In this document: positions 14,806 through 24,179 of the stretch, one piece after another
Position numbering within the stretch: position 1 is the first letter of the stretch
Layout: every line of letters begins with the position of its first letter
Assembly: GCA_903864485.1 (NCBI GenBank)
Contig: CAIPGD010000122.1
Coordinates: forward strand, 1-38,035
Reading direction: 5' to 3'
Origin: an uncultured bacterium
GTDB taxonomy: Bacteria; Pseudomonadota; Gammaproteobacteria; Burkholderiales; Burkholderiaceae_E
Length of the DNA: 38,035 bases
Made by a program: the position numbers and the translations under genes
Notes under the pieces: generated by a model
Seen by the model: only the letters and a program-made list of their open reading frames with translations
The model's database searches: none
What the model was told of the DNA's origin: nothing

Positions 14806-16650
14806 TTACAGGCGGTCGATCAAATCTGACAGTAACAATCGATCCAACAACATGTTCCGCATTTCGCAGCTTGTCTCTGGGACGAGAACGCAGGCGTTGC
14901 ACGCCGCGCCGTTTACCAATGATCCATCGAAATGGGCCTGAGGTCCGCTCTCAGAACAGATCGGGTCGTTCGAGCAAACCTGCATCTTTTCAATCGCCGA
15001 TCTCAATAATCCGACGATCTTTGGTGCCATGGCGACCAGACCGCCGAGCGATCCCTGTGCCCCAGACGACGAGGTGTAGATCAGGATGCCAAGGCGTCCG
15101 ATTGTGTTCTGGGCTGTGTCCAACGGAAGCGCATAGACTCGTTCCTTTATTGACGTTGCTGGATACCCGCACTGCAAAGCGATTTCAGACATCAGACCGT
15201 GCGAAAGTGAATGCAGAAAGGTATAGGCCCCGCCGGGGAACGTCGGAGAGTTCTTAAACTTGCCAGCCCAGTCGTGATAGGCTTCACGCAGCGCAGTTAT
15301 CCGTGACCTATTGAATTCTGACTGCACAATTTTCTCGACCATTGCGGCGTCGAACTGCAGAAAGATTCCTTCGCCGTTCTGCTCAATTGCGGGCAGCCAA
15401 TCTGCGTCCCCAAGGCTTGCCCCTTCGACCGCCAGCAGAACTTCTTCCAAGCTGCCGTCGGATGCGACGGGCGCCGGCTCCAGCCGAGTGAACCCGTACA
15501 GGCATGTCACCTCTGTCAGGCGCTTGACCGCCACAGCGCGAGTAAGCAGCCGTTCAAGGGTGTCGCCAGTTTTCCATTCATGTTCGTGCAGCGTGGTTGC
15601 GTGAAGCCTTGAGTCGATGGAATTTGTGCCGATGGTCTGTTTGCCAGACGCCAAGATGTCAAATTCTGCAATCTTTGGAGAACTTGATGTCGGGGTGTCA
15701 GGGTTCGCCGTATTTTTCATCTCTTGAATTCTGGAAAATAAAAGATGGGGATCGAACTTGCCAAGCGCGCTTGAAAGCGCGGGACTAAAGCTAAGGACGC
15801 CTATCAGTTGGTCGACGTTCGCAAGGGCTGACAAGCTGGCAAGGTTCGCCTTAATGATATCTCCAATCGGATCTGCCCCGATTGGCATCGAAATGACATT
15901 CGCCACTTGGGGAAAGTACGCGTTGGTCGCACCGCGCACCAAGAGCTTTAAATTCTCGGTGCAACCGTTTGGATCCACCGATGTATCGCCGAGCCATGGT
16001 TGATGCCCATTGCAACCCCCAAGAATACCTTCGGCAAAAAGGTATTCGAATTCAACCCGTGCACCACAATCACACTCAATGGACAGATCCTTTGGATCTG
16101 CGCTCGTTCCGCGATCCAAGAACCACATCGCCGACCGACAGCCAGTCTGCCCTTGCCCGCGATGGACAAGACCGCGCCAGTTGATGTCCTGCATATGACC
16201 CTTCTTGCATGCGGCAACAAAACGCATCGGCGTGGCGCTTACGGTCTTGGTTCCGTCGTTGAATTTGCCGGTTGCCCATTCAAGTTCCTTCCACTGGACC
16301 ATTCGGCGTCGCGATCCCCCGGTTGATGGAGCAGTGCCAGAGTCGGGGTCGCAAACAAACCACAGCGGAAAAACCAATGCGGGGACATCACGCTTCATTT
16401 TGTCGGCATCGTTCGTGGCGTAAGGCGGTTGACGCAGCGTGAGCCTGACTCCCTCTGCAAGCCTGCCGCTTTGTGTCAGGCTTCTTTCAAGCATCTCCTG
16501 GAGCCGTGGTTCAATAATGATCCTCGGTTCAATCTGTTGTCGCCACAAAGGTAGGCCGCCCACGATGATCGAACGCGAGGGAAGGTCGATCATTGCCCCT
16601 GGACCAAAGCCCATGATCATCTGACTCAGGCGAATTTCATTGTCGCTCAT
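14806..16650 (-). CDS. drmB: DISARM protein DrmB (DUF1998)
   Basis: A 614-residue protein, close to the usual DrmB length. The N-terminus EIRLSQMIMGFGPGAMIDLPSRSIIVGGLPLW is the family signature (RLSQ...FGPGA..DLP). The C-terminal DUF1998 region runs from GGAYTFLHSLSHGLMSEIALQCGYPATSIKERVYAL through LGILIYTSSSGAQGSLGGLVAM to the cysteines C559, C565, C584, C587 and C595, a probable metal site. DrmB forms a complex with the DrmA helicase and is core to DISARM, which blocks incoming unmodified DNA. AAGGA stands 7 bases before the ATG. It is the last gene of the operon, 9 bases after drmA. No drmC follows. Confidence 0.93.
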   Translation of the reverse strand: MSDNEIRLSQMIMGFGPGAMIDLPSRSIIVGGLPLWRQQIEPRIIIEPRLQEMLERSLTQSGRLAEGVRLTLRQPPYATNDADKMKRDVPALVFPLWFVCDPDSGTAPSTGGSRRRMVQWKELEWATGKFNDGTKTVSATPMRFVAACKKGHMQDINWRGLVHRGQGQTGCRSAMWFLDRGTSADPKDLSIECDCGARVEFEYLFAEGILGGCNGHQPWLGDTSVDPNGCTENLKLLVRGATNAYFPQVANVISMPIGADPIGDIIKANLASLSALANVDQLIGVLSFSPALSSALGKFDPHLLFSRIQEMKNTANPDTPTSSSPKIAEFDILASGKQTIGTNSIDSRLHATTLHEHEWKTGDTLERLLTRAVAVKRLTEVTCLYGFTRLEPAPVASDGSLEEVLLAVEGASLGDADWLPAIEQNGEGIFLQFDAAMVEKIVQSEFNRSRITALREAYHDWAGKFKNSPTFPGGAYTFLHSLSHGLMSEIALQCGYPATSIKERVYALPLDTAQNTIGRLGILIYTSSSGAQGSLGGLVAMAPKIVGLLRSAIEKMQVCSNDPICSESGPQAHFDGSLVNGAACNACVLVPETSCEMRNMLLDRLLLSDLIDRL

Positions 16651-16659
16651 TCTTTTTCC

Positions 16660-19600
16660 TTAACTCTTAAGCGGTCGGGCATTCGGGCCACAAATATCCA
16701 GCCTTACAACTGGCTCAACATCCCGCATGGATCTCCCTGCTGTGAAAAGCTGCCTCTCAGGGTCAAGGGTTTTGGTTTGGGGATCCAGAACGTCCTGCAG
16801 AAGACTGTTCTGACCGCGCCGATTGTAGCTAAGCCGTCCCCCGTTGCCGGTCTGCGATGATGCCGTCCTGGACCACACGTCGGCAAGCGAAGCGATTTGC
16901 CGTTCAAGGTCGGCGGGTACATCGGTGAATGGAGCAGCGCGCTCCATAATATAGGAAAGCGCTTGATCATAGACCGTTTGAGGTAAGGTGAATGCCCCGG
17001 CCGCTTCGTCACCGCCATACTGGCGATCAGCATGGCGGATGATCGCTACAAGGACAGCAGCCAGAGCACGATCCAGCGCCCGGTCAGCCCAAGGGGTAAC
17101 GCTTGTCGCCTCGACCCCGCGGTAGAAACTTTCGTGGAAATACCCAAATCGTTCATAGTGCGCGCGGTCGCGAGGCTTGTGAACGTTCAGGAGAGAAAGG
17201 ACCAAGCCTGGTCGATTATGGTCTCGACCCACGCGACTTGTCGCCTGGATGTATTCGGCTGTTGCCTTCGGTTGGCCCATGACCACCATCAGCCCAAGCC
17301 TCGTGATATCCAGTCCGACAGAAATCATGTTCGTCGCAAGCGCGACATCGACAGCATCTTTTGATCCTGCCTTCGAATCCAGCCGCCGTTTTGATTTCGC
17401 CACATCGTCAGTGCTTTCGCGCGATGTCAGTTCTACCGGTGCAGCAATCTTGCGATTGGCGAACGGAATGTCGCCGGGGCTGATCCTTCGCCGCTCCGAG
17501 CCGTATCGCTGCGCGCGGTCGCGCACCTCGTCTTCCACGATTCGTCGAGCGCCACCAAGCTCCCGTAACGCATTGAAATAGCACATTGCCGTCATGTACG
17601 GATCGACTGAGTTTCCATCAACTGGCCCTTGCGCTTCAAATTCTGATTGCGCCGCCGCTTCAAGAGTCACAAGCGCGCGTAGGAAAACGAGTTTCGGTCC
17701 GCGCCCCAGTGCCGCCAAACCAATATACTTTCTGGCCGGATTAGCATCACTCGATGGAAGGGTTTCTGCGAAAAAGCTGTTGCGGCGGCTGATGCCAGGC
17801 GGAGGAAAGATCGCAGTTTCGCTTCGATCAAACAGTGCGCGGATCTGGGTTTGCGCTCGACGGACCGTCGCCGTCGACGCGACGATCTTGGGTCTAATTC
17901 TTGTCTCACCTTTGGTCCTCGTCGCCAAATAGTCGATCGCGGTTTCATAAAGCCCTGCAACTGTCCCCAGAGGGCCGGAAATCAGGTGAAGTTCGTCCTG
18001 CACGATCAAGTCTGGAGGATCCAGCTGCCAGCCGTTGTTCAGACGCGCGCCGCTCCGAGGTTCAGATGCGCCGTAAAAACCTTGGCCGTCGGCGCGGTCA
18101 ACGTGGCCGAAGAACGCTCCTGTCTGCCCAACCCAAGGCAAGGCCGCGAACTTGTCGATGGTCGCCACGATGAACGCCGGAAGTCGGCGATAGATTTCAT
18201 CGTCAGTAGCCAAAATTGGCAGGGGACGATTGCCTGTGAAATCGCAATCGACGTTCGGGCAAACAATCAGCATGCGCGATGGCACCTGTTCGTTTGGCCA
18301 GCATTTAAAGCTAGTGTGATCAAGGTTAGTGCCGCACCATGGGCAATTCCTGATCGGCGCGGGCGCAGGTCCGCTGCGCTTGCGATACGCGCGCACCCTT
18401 GTAACGGCGCGATCATCGCCAGTATCGCCCTTGCCACCCAGCTTGTTCGGGGATGCAGCTGAGCCGATCCACAGACCGATCTCGATGTCCCAATCGCCCA
18501 GCATTCGTCGGCCTTGGGTTTCCTTCCAGTCGTCTGAACAGCGCATCAATTCCAAAGCGCAGATCACGCCTGCCGCCCGGCCAAGTTGGTCTAGGGTCAG
18601 AAGGCGCAGTGTATAGCGCATGATCACAGTAACACCGGCGCCAAGCAAACCCGAAGCCCCAAGCCGCCGCAGAGCGATCGTGTAGGCCGCTAGGCCAAGA
18701 TAGGCTTCAGTCTTGCCACCACCGGTGGGGAAGAACAGCAGGTCAACGATTTCGCGGTCAGGGTGGGTCTTGTCGGTTAAACCTGACAGGTTGACCAGAA
18801 TAAACGCCAACTGGAAGGGTCGCCACTTCAGCGGTCCGATCTGATCCAGCGGTACCCCGCGTTCAGATGCAAAGCGGCGGCGACCTGCGGTTTCGACCGC
18901 TTCATTCATCGCTACAAAAGCCATGCGAGCCATGTCGTTAGTGAGCAGAAGTTCGATCCCAGCTTCCATCCGCGCCTTGCTCTCGGATTGGGCTTTGTTC
19001 AGGTCTTGTGCCATCTCGTAGCGACGTGGTTCACTTTTGAACCGATCTGCCAGTGAGGATTGGCTGGCAATCCAGTCGCTATATTGGCGGGGTAGCTCTG
19101 CAAGAGCCTCGCGCAGCGGTTGGGCACCAGCGCGTGCAGCTTCGCGCAGAGCGATCATATCGAAAGTGACACCGGTAATGCTCTCGTTCGGGGCGACGCG
19201 CTCCACCTCGGCCACAGGCATAGGCTCGGTACGAACGCGGCGAACGACACCGTCGGCGTCAATTTCATGCGCGCAGGCTGTATTGCGGCCAGCGGCGTAT
19301 TGCGGGACATCGTGGTAGTGCAAATCGTGCGTGCGAAGGTCGGGGTCGGTCGAGCGATAACCTGTCAGATCATAGCCTGCCACGATCCCTTGTGCACATT
19401 CCACCGTCATCCGCACCTGAAACGCATAAGACATTTCGGCAAACCGGCGGTTGCTGACAACAGCGCGGCGGTTCACCACGAAAACCGACAACGACCATAT
19501 GTCTAAATCCGGACCCTCGGCCTGGCGCATCTTTGTTTTTCGGCAAATCATCGATAGGTGCAACCAACCGGGGCGGTTGATCAGGGTCTTGCTGCCGTCG

Positions 19601-20112
19601 AGGTGAACCTCCCACTTGCCTTCCTTCAGAACCAGCTTGTGCTCGACGTGCCGGGGTCTTCGGCACCAACGTATTGGTTGATTAGCGGTGCGGGTCTCGG
19701 CCTCGAGGATTGCGTCATTGGGCATTGGTTCGGCGATGTAGTCGCCCCAATCGAGCGTCACCATGACCTCGGTCGCAGAAATCGGCAGCGAAGTTGATAG
19801 CCCGAGCGAGGTAGGCAAAAAGCGTTTGCGGGCGGTGTGGTCTTGCGCGCTGCCCTCGTCATCCGGGGCGGTGCTGGGCGGTTCGAGCCCAGCGAGGGTC
19901 TCTTCGGCCGGGGCGTCAACGTCGTCTTCGTCGAGTGGCGACGTGCCGTCCTGCGTGGGGGCGATCCAGCCGGTCAGATACCATTTCGACGGTTCCTCGG
20001 GCAGGATTTCCTCGGCCAGATCGGCATCTTCCGAGGTAGGGTTCGGGCCGATCAGGTCGCGACGCAATTTGGTCAGGATGGTTTCACGCACCGCGAGGGA
20101 GGTTTTGGTCAT
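16660..20112 (-). CDS. drmA: DISARM helicase-domain protein DrmA
   Basis: A 1150-residue protein. An acidic linker covers about residues 55-95, and the helicase core begins after residue 430. Walker A is FFPTGGGKTEAYL (about 464-468); the Walker B-type box is DLIVQDELHLISGPLG (DELH about 706-709). A zinc ribbon is inserted between them (CPWC at about 590, CPNVDC at about 618). Late motifs are ISVGLDITRLGLMVVMGQPKATAEYIQATSRVGRD. These are the marks of DrmA, the core helicase that works with DrmB. Its ATG overlaps the drmMI stop by 4 bases. The gene is intact over its full length. Confidence 0.94.
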   Translation of the reverse strand: MTKTSLAVRETILTKLRRDLIGPNPTSEDADLAEEILPEEPSKWYLTGWIAPTQDGTSPLDEDDVDAPAEETLAGLEPPSTAPDDEGSAQDHTARKRFLPTSLGLSTSLPISATEVMVTLDWGDYIAEPMPNDAILEAETRTANQPIRWCRRPRHVEHKLVLKEGKWEVHLDGSKTLINRPGWLHLSMICRKTKMRQAEGPDLDIWSLSVFVVNRRAVVSNRRFAEMSYAFQVRMTVECAQGIVAGYDLTGYRSTDPDLRTHDLHYHDVPQYAAGRNTACAHEIDADGVVRRVRTEPMPVAEVERVAPNESITGVTFDMIALREAARAGAQPLREALAELPRQYSDWIASQSSLADRFKSEPRRYEMAQDLNKAQSESKARMEAGIELLLTNDMARMAFVAMNEAVETAGRRRFASERGVPLDQIGPLKWRPFQLAFILVNLSGLTDKTHPDREIVDLLFFPTGGGKTEAYLGLAAYTIALRRLGASGLLGAGVTVIMRYTLRLLTLDQLGRAAGVICALELMRCSDDWKETQGRRMLGDWDIEIGLWIGSAASPNKLGGKGDTGDDRAVTRVRAYRKRSGPAPAPIRNCPWCGTNLDHTSFKCWPNEQVPSRMLIVCPNVDCDFTGNRPLPILATDDEIYRRLPAFIVATIDKFAALPWVGQTGAFFGHVDRADGQGFYGASEPRSGARLNNGWQLDPPDLIVQDELHLISGPLGTVAGLYETAIDYLATRTKGETRIRPKIVASTATVRRAQTQIRALFDRSETAIFPPPGISRRNSFFAETLPSSDANPARKYIGLAALGRGPKLVFLRALVTLEAAAQSEFEAQGPVDGNSVDPYMTAMCYFNALRELGGARRIVEDEVRDRAQRYGSERRRISPGDIPFANRKIAAPVELTSRESTDDVAKSKRRLDSKAGSKDAVDVALATNMISVGLDITRLGLMVVMGQPKATAEYIQATSRVGRDHNRPGLVLSLLNVHKPRDRAHYERFGYFHESFYRGVEATSVTPWADRALDRALAAVLVAIIRHADRQYGGDEAAGAFTLPQTVYDQALSYIMERAAPFTDVPADLERQIASLADVWSRTASSQTGNGGRLSYNRRGQNSLLQDVLDPQTKTLDPERQLFTAGRSMRDVEPVVRLDICGPNARPLKS

Positions 20113-23100
20113 TCACCGGTCCGATCAAAAAGAGGGCCTGCGTCGAGGCCGAAATCTATCTGCCGCGCGCGGATGCGGTCCGTCGCGGCAGAGTGTGGGG
20201 CATCGGGGGCAGTAGCAATGGCGATGCCTGCATTTGCCTCGGCCGCATGGCGGGTGCGGTTGAGGTCGAGAAGGCGGGCCAGAACCTCATCCCGGAAGTC
20301 GCTGGGCCAGAACAGGCGGCCCTGATAGGTGAATTCCGTCTCGGTTTCCTCGGTCAGGAAGACCGGGTTGGCAGCCTCGGCCAGATCGTCCCAGCCATAG
20401 GCGCGCAGCACGGCGCGGTCCATGTCTGCATGGAAATCGCGCAGGCGTTGGATGGTCGGGTCGCTATCATAGGAGTCGTGGAAGCGGTTGTAGGTATGGG
20501 TCAGGCCTTTGTTTGCCTCGATCATAAATTGCGCGCGAAAGTCGTAATAGGTTTTGCCTGTGGTCTCCAAATCGTTTTCAGATCCGAAGCCGTTGGGGAA
20601 GGGGAATGTCGAGAAGCAGTCAGAGACGGAGTACCGCAGGTCATCCTTCATTGAGGAAGAAAAATAGTTTGCCCAAATTTCATGTGGACGCGATTGGACA
20701 AGGCCAAATGCGTCAAAGGTCTGAAAGGCGAAAATGACCGTTGAGTCTGCGAAAAGCACCTTCGTTGAAGATCGCCCGACTGCCAACTTGGTCGAAACAC
20801 GGCTTAGAACCAAGGCGTCAGAGAGGCCTGCAATCCCGACCGCGAGCGCACCACCAAAACGCCAGTGTTGCCACCATGGATGCGCAGCAACAGCCGTGTT
20901 TCTGGAACTCAACCGCTCTGGTTTAACTTTATTCTCAACGATTTCTAACAAGTCTGGCCAATCCGTTGCCACCGGGTCGGGATAGTCTCCCGGCACTACA
21001 CCGCTCCTGAGCCAATCCCGTCTCCGCTTCTCGCAAGCCTCGGTCCCGGCGTTCATAAACCATGATTGAAGGGTTGGGTCTCGCCGAAGCGGAAATTCTT
21101 CGAAATCGATCACATAGCGGTGGTGAAGATGACGGGGGCTATTGTTCACTTCTTCGCCGCCAAGATAAGGCTTGATCCGCTCTGCATTTCGCGGATCCTT
21201 GGCGGTCAGCCTTTCCATATCCTCCAGTGAGGATGTTGTCCCCTTGGATGCGGCCAAGTCGTCAAAAGTGAAGCCCATCCCGTAGACGTCTTGTCCGCGA
21301 AACGCCTTCCCCTCATTCGCCGTCAGCGGCATAGGGCTGTCATCGTTGTCGCCATTAACCAAGAAGGCCGACACTCGATCGACTGGTCGCCCGTCGATCC
21401 GCAGCGGCGGCACCCGTTTCGGCCGCTTCACCCCGTGCACCACCGACACGACCACCGCCGCCTCGCCCGGCCATTTCAGCCGCCGCACCGCCCGATAAAG
21501 TACCGTGCCATGGGCGATCATCTGACGCAGCCCGCTTTCGCGGGTGTCGCCCTGCGCGATGGTGTTCGACGCGATCAGGCCGAACCCGCCGCCCTTTCGC
21601 AACAGCCCCTCGGCCCGGCGGAAGAAATGCGCCACCAGATCGGCGTTGCCGTGGGTCTTGTCATGCCGCCATTGCAGCCACTGGCCGTATCCGGCGCGGT
21701 TGCCCTTGGCGATGGTGTTTTTGCCCGCAAAGGGCGGGTTGCCTACGATCAGGTCAAAGCCCGGATTGTCGCGCCCGAACACCTCGGGGAATTCGATCTG
21801 CCAGTGGAAGGGCGCGATGGGGTGATCGCCCGTCCGCAACTCGGCCGCCATGCGCGCCGCCACATCCCAACAATCGGCGGCGCGGCTGGTGAAGATGACC
21901 TGAAACGCCTCCAGCGCCTTTTTGCGGGCGGGGCCTTTCTCGGCGGAAAAGAAGGTGGAGACCAGCGCATCGCCGACGTTGCGGATGGTGGTCAGCTGTT
22001 CTTCCGCCCTGCGTAGCCGCACCTCCTGCAGGGCGAGCGACACGTCATCGGGCGCGGTGCGGATAGCCTGCCGACCCTCGCGCCATTTCGTGACGCGTTC
22101 CTTGATGTGGCCAACCAACAGGGGCTTGGCGATCTTGGCGTCCCAGGTCAGCGCGCCGATCTCGCCCTCGGTCAGGCCGACAAGGCTGTCGCCGGATTTC
22201 AGGGCATGGTCGAGGAAGGTGAATTCATGATCGCGGGCAAGGGTGGCCAGCCACAGCGACAGCCGTGCCAGGTCAACCGCCATCGGGTTGCGGTCAACAC
22301 CATATAGGCAGCGCTGGGCGACAAGGCGGCGGGCATGCAGATCCTCATCCTCATCCTGCGGCAGCGTGGGGCGCTGGGCAGGGTTCCGCTCCCACGCGCG
22401 GGTCAGGTGAGACGCAAGGGCGCGGCAGGTTTCCACCAGGAAGGCGCCGGAACCCATGGCCGGATCGCAAACCTTGATGTCAAGGATCTGATCGGGGGTC
22501 GGACCATCGCCGAGATGGAGGAGAACAGGCTCCAGCGCCTCGGCCACGATGGGTTGGGTCAGGCTGCGCGGTGTATAGTGCGACCCGCTTTCGCGCCGTT
22601 CATCGGTGGGTTGCAGGATGGGCGTGCCAGCAGGGGCGGCGCGTTTGTGGGGCGAGGCGCGTTCATCGACGATGGGATCAAGCGCTGCGGCCAGTTCCTC
22701 GACCGTCTTGGCGGCTTTCAGAGCGTCTTCCTGACGGCCGGTCAAGGCGGATCGCTGGCATTCCTCTTTCAGGTACTTCTTACGGTCGGCCGGTTTGGTG
22801 CCTAGAAGGACAGCCAGATCGACATAGACCGGGGTCTTATTGTTCTTGCCCGCTTTGATGGCCAGCATCGGGCCGCTGGCGCGTTCGACCCGGAAGCCCA
22901 TGACGGTTTCATAGACCGAGCCGATCTGTTCAACATCAAGGGCCTTGTAGGAGAGCCGATCACCCTTCAGCGAAAGCAGCCCCTCCAGCACGTTCAGGAT
23001 GCAGTTGTCGGAAATGCGCAGGACGCGGGCCTTGTCTTCCTTGGTCTTGCGGCCTTGCAGGAACAGGAACACGTCCGGATCGAACAGCCGCCCCCCGCGC

Positions 23101-24179
23101 GACCGAATGAAGCCGCTGCGATGGCCACTGTGGATCATCCCAAACAGCGCCAGCAACCTGCCCCAGCCCCCGACCCTCTCATCCATCGTGTCAGGGTTCA
23201 ACGCCCTGTCTTCCAGCAGGCGATCATAGAGGCCACGGGCCGAATAGTTTTCGTCATAGAGGACGCGGGCGGAATCCTCGGTCATCGAGGGCAGCAACTC
23301 GCGGTCTTCGGCGAAGAGGATAAAGACCAACCGCAGCAAGACGGTCAGCAGGCCTTCGTAAAGCTGGTCAGGGTCTTCGTCGGCGATGGTTTCGATCAGT
23401 GCGCGCGCATCATCGTCGGCGAGAAAGCCGCGCAAAAGTTCATGCAACGCGCCGAGGACCTGTTCGGCTAGGGTGATGGAGACGATGGCCTGCGCTTCGC
23501 GCGAGGCTTTCAGAACAGCGTGCAAGCGCATGTTCGCCGGAGCCGTGAACAATCGGTCTGTGCCCAGCGCCGATTTGAGGCCACCCAGCATGGAACGGCC
23601 AGCCACCGAAGTCAGATCGTGCAGAGGCCAGCCGATCCAACCTGCTGTTTCACCCCGTGGTGCATAGACAAGTCGCAGCTGAAGGTCGGAGAACAGGATG
23701 CCAACCTCGACACCGCTTTCCCGCAGCAAGCGTTCAAATCGCTGTTGGGGTGATGCTTCCCACCCGTCAAGAGCACCGCGGGCGTCTGGATCAGTCCCCG
23801 GATCCTCGGTACGCACAAGTAAAAGAACTCGATCCTCCGCCCGTGTGTCGATCAGCGCCAAGTCAGCGGAAAGCACGGTGTCCAGTTCGGGAAGAGCCAG
23901 CGTTGCAAGCTCTGGCAGCGATGGTCCACCTGGAGCACCAGCAATACGGCTGACCGGCCAACCGAGGATGGATTGCAGGAAACCCGAGGGATCGCCAACC
24001 GCCGGTTCCTCACGTGTGGTAGCGAGATGGGCAGCAATTTCTTGGCTGTCAAAGCGCGTCTGCTGCACGGGACTGATGCCAAGATCATCAAGGATGGGCC
24101 TGGCGAAAACCAAGCCTTCACGCTGGACGTGGTCAAGCCATTCAAATGGCGCGTACTTCAAGGGCTCGGCAATGATCAT
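20109..24179 (-). CDS. drmMI: DISARM class 1 adenine methyltransferase DrmMI
   Basis: About 1356 residues from the ATG at 24179, whose A is the last base of the drmD stop (TGATG). GGAG lies 8 bases upstream. An ATG at 24230, 17 codons earlier, is the alternative. The long N-terminal half is of the type found in PglX-like and type IIG proteins. The methylase has motif I VCDPAMGSGAFLVETC (about 572-580) and motif IV NPPF in FDLIVGNPPFAGKNT (about 814), both N6-adenine type. The C-terminal 500 residues include ERIKPYLGGEEVNNSP, a target-recognition-type region. In class 1 DISARM this enzyme marks host DNA as self. The order of neighbours (drmD before, drmA after) is standard. Confidence 0.92.
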   Translation of the reverse strand: MIIAEPLKYAPFEWLDHVQREGLVFARPILDDLGISPVQQTRFDSQEIAAHLATTREEPAVGDPSGFLQSILGWPVSRIAGAPGGPSLPELATLALPELDTVLSADLALIDTRAEDRVLLLVRTEDPGTDPDARGALDGWEASPQQRFERLLRESGVEVGILFSDLQLRLVYAPRGETAGWIGWPLHDLTSVAGRSMLGGLKSALGTDRLFTAPANMRLHAVLKASREAQAIVSITLAEQVLGALHELLRGFLADDDARALIETIADEDPDQLYEGLLTVLLRLVFILFAEDRELLPSMTEDSARVLYDENYSARGLYDRLLEDRALNPDTMDERVGGWGRLLALFGMIHSGHRSGFIRSRGGRLFDPDVFLFLQGRKTKEDKARVLRISDNCILNVLEGLLSLKGDRLSYKALDVEQIGSVYETVMGFRVERASGPMLAIKAGKNNKTPVYVDLAVLLGTKPADRKKYLKEECQRSALTGRQEDALKAAKTVEELAAALDPIVDERASPHKRAAPAGTPILQPTDERRESGSHYTPRSLTQPIVAEALEPVLLHLGDGPTPDQILDIKVCDPAMGSGAFLVETCRALASHLTRAWERNPAQRPTLPQDEDEDLHARRLVAQRCLYGVDRNPMAVDLARLSLWLATLARDHEFTFLDHALKSGDSLVGLTEGEIGALTWDAKIAKPLLVGHIKERVTKWREGRQAIRTAPDDVSLALQEVRLRRAEEQLTTIRNVGDALVSTFFSAEKGPARKKALEAFQVIFTSRAADCWDVAARMAAELRTGDHPIAPFHWQIEFPEVFGRDNPGFDLIVGNPPFAGKNTIAKGNRAGYGQWLQWRHDKTHGNADLVAHFFRRAEGLLRKGGGFGLIASNTIAQGDTRESGLRQMIAHGTVLYRAVRRLKWPGEAAVVVSVVHGVKRPKRVPPLRIDGRPVDRVSAFLVNGDNDDSPMPLTANEGKAFRGQDVYGMGFTFDDLAASKGTTSSLEDMERLTAKDPRNAERIKPYLGGEEVNNSPRHLHHRYVIDFEEFPLRRDPTLQSWFMNAGTEACEKRRRDWLRSGVVPGDYPDPVATDWPDLLEIVENKVKPERLSSRNTAVAAHPWWQHWRFGGALAVGIAGLSDALVLSRVSTKLAVGRSSTKVLFADSTVIFAFQTFDAFGLVQSRPHEIWANYFSSSMKDDLRYSVSDCFSTFPFPNGFGSENDLETTGKTYYDFRAQFMIEANKGLTHTYNRFHDSYDSDPTIQRLRDFHADMDRAVLRAYGWDDLAEAANPVFLTEETETEFTYQGRLFWPSDFRDEVLARLLDLNRTRHAAEANAGIAIATAPDAPHSAATDRIRARQIDFGLDAGPLFDRTGE

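Noticed and set aside
21291-22016. 241-codon plus-strand open frame inside drmMI
   Set aside because: Lies wholly antisense to the conserved methylase core; Arg/Pro/His-rich with no motif. A GC-rich shadow.
20109-24179. BREX PglX or a stand-alone type IIG enzyme
   Set aside because: No BREX partners (PglZ, BrxC and others); flanking DrmD, DrmA and DrmB make DISARM the clear context.
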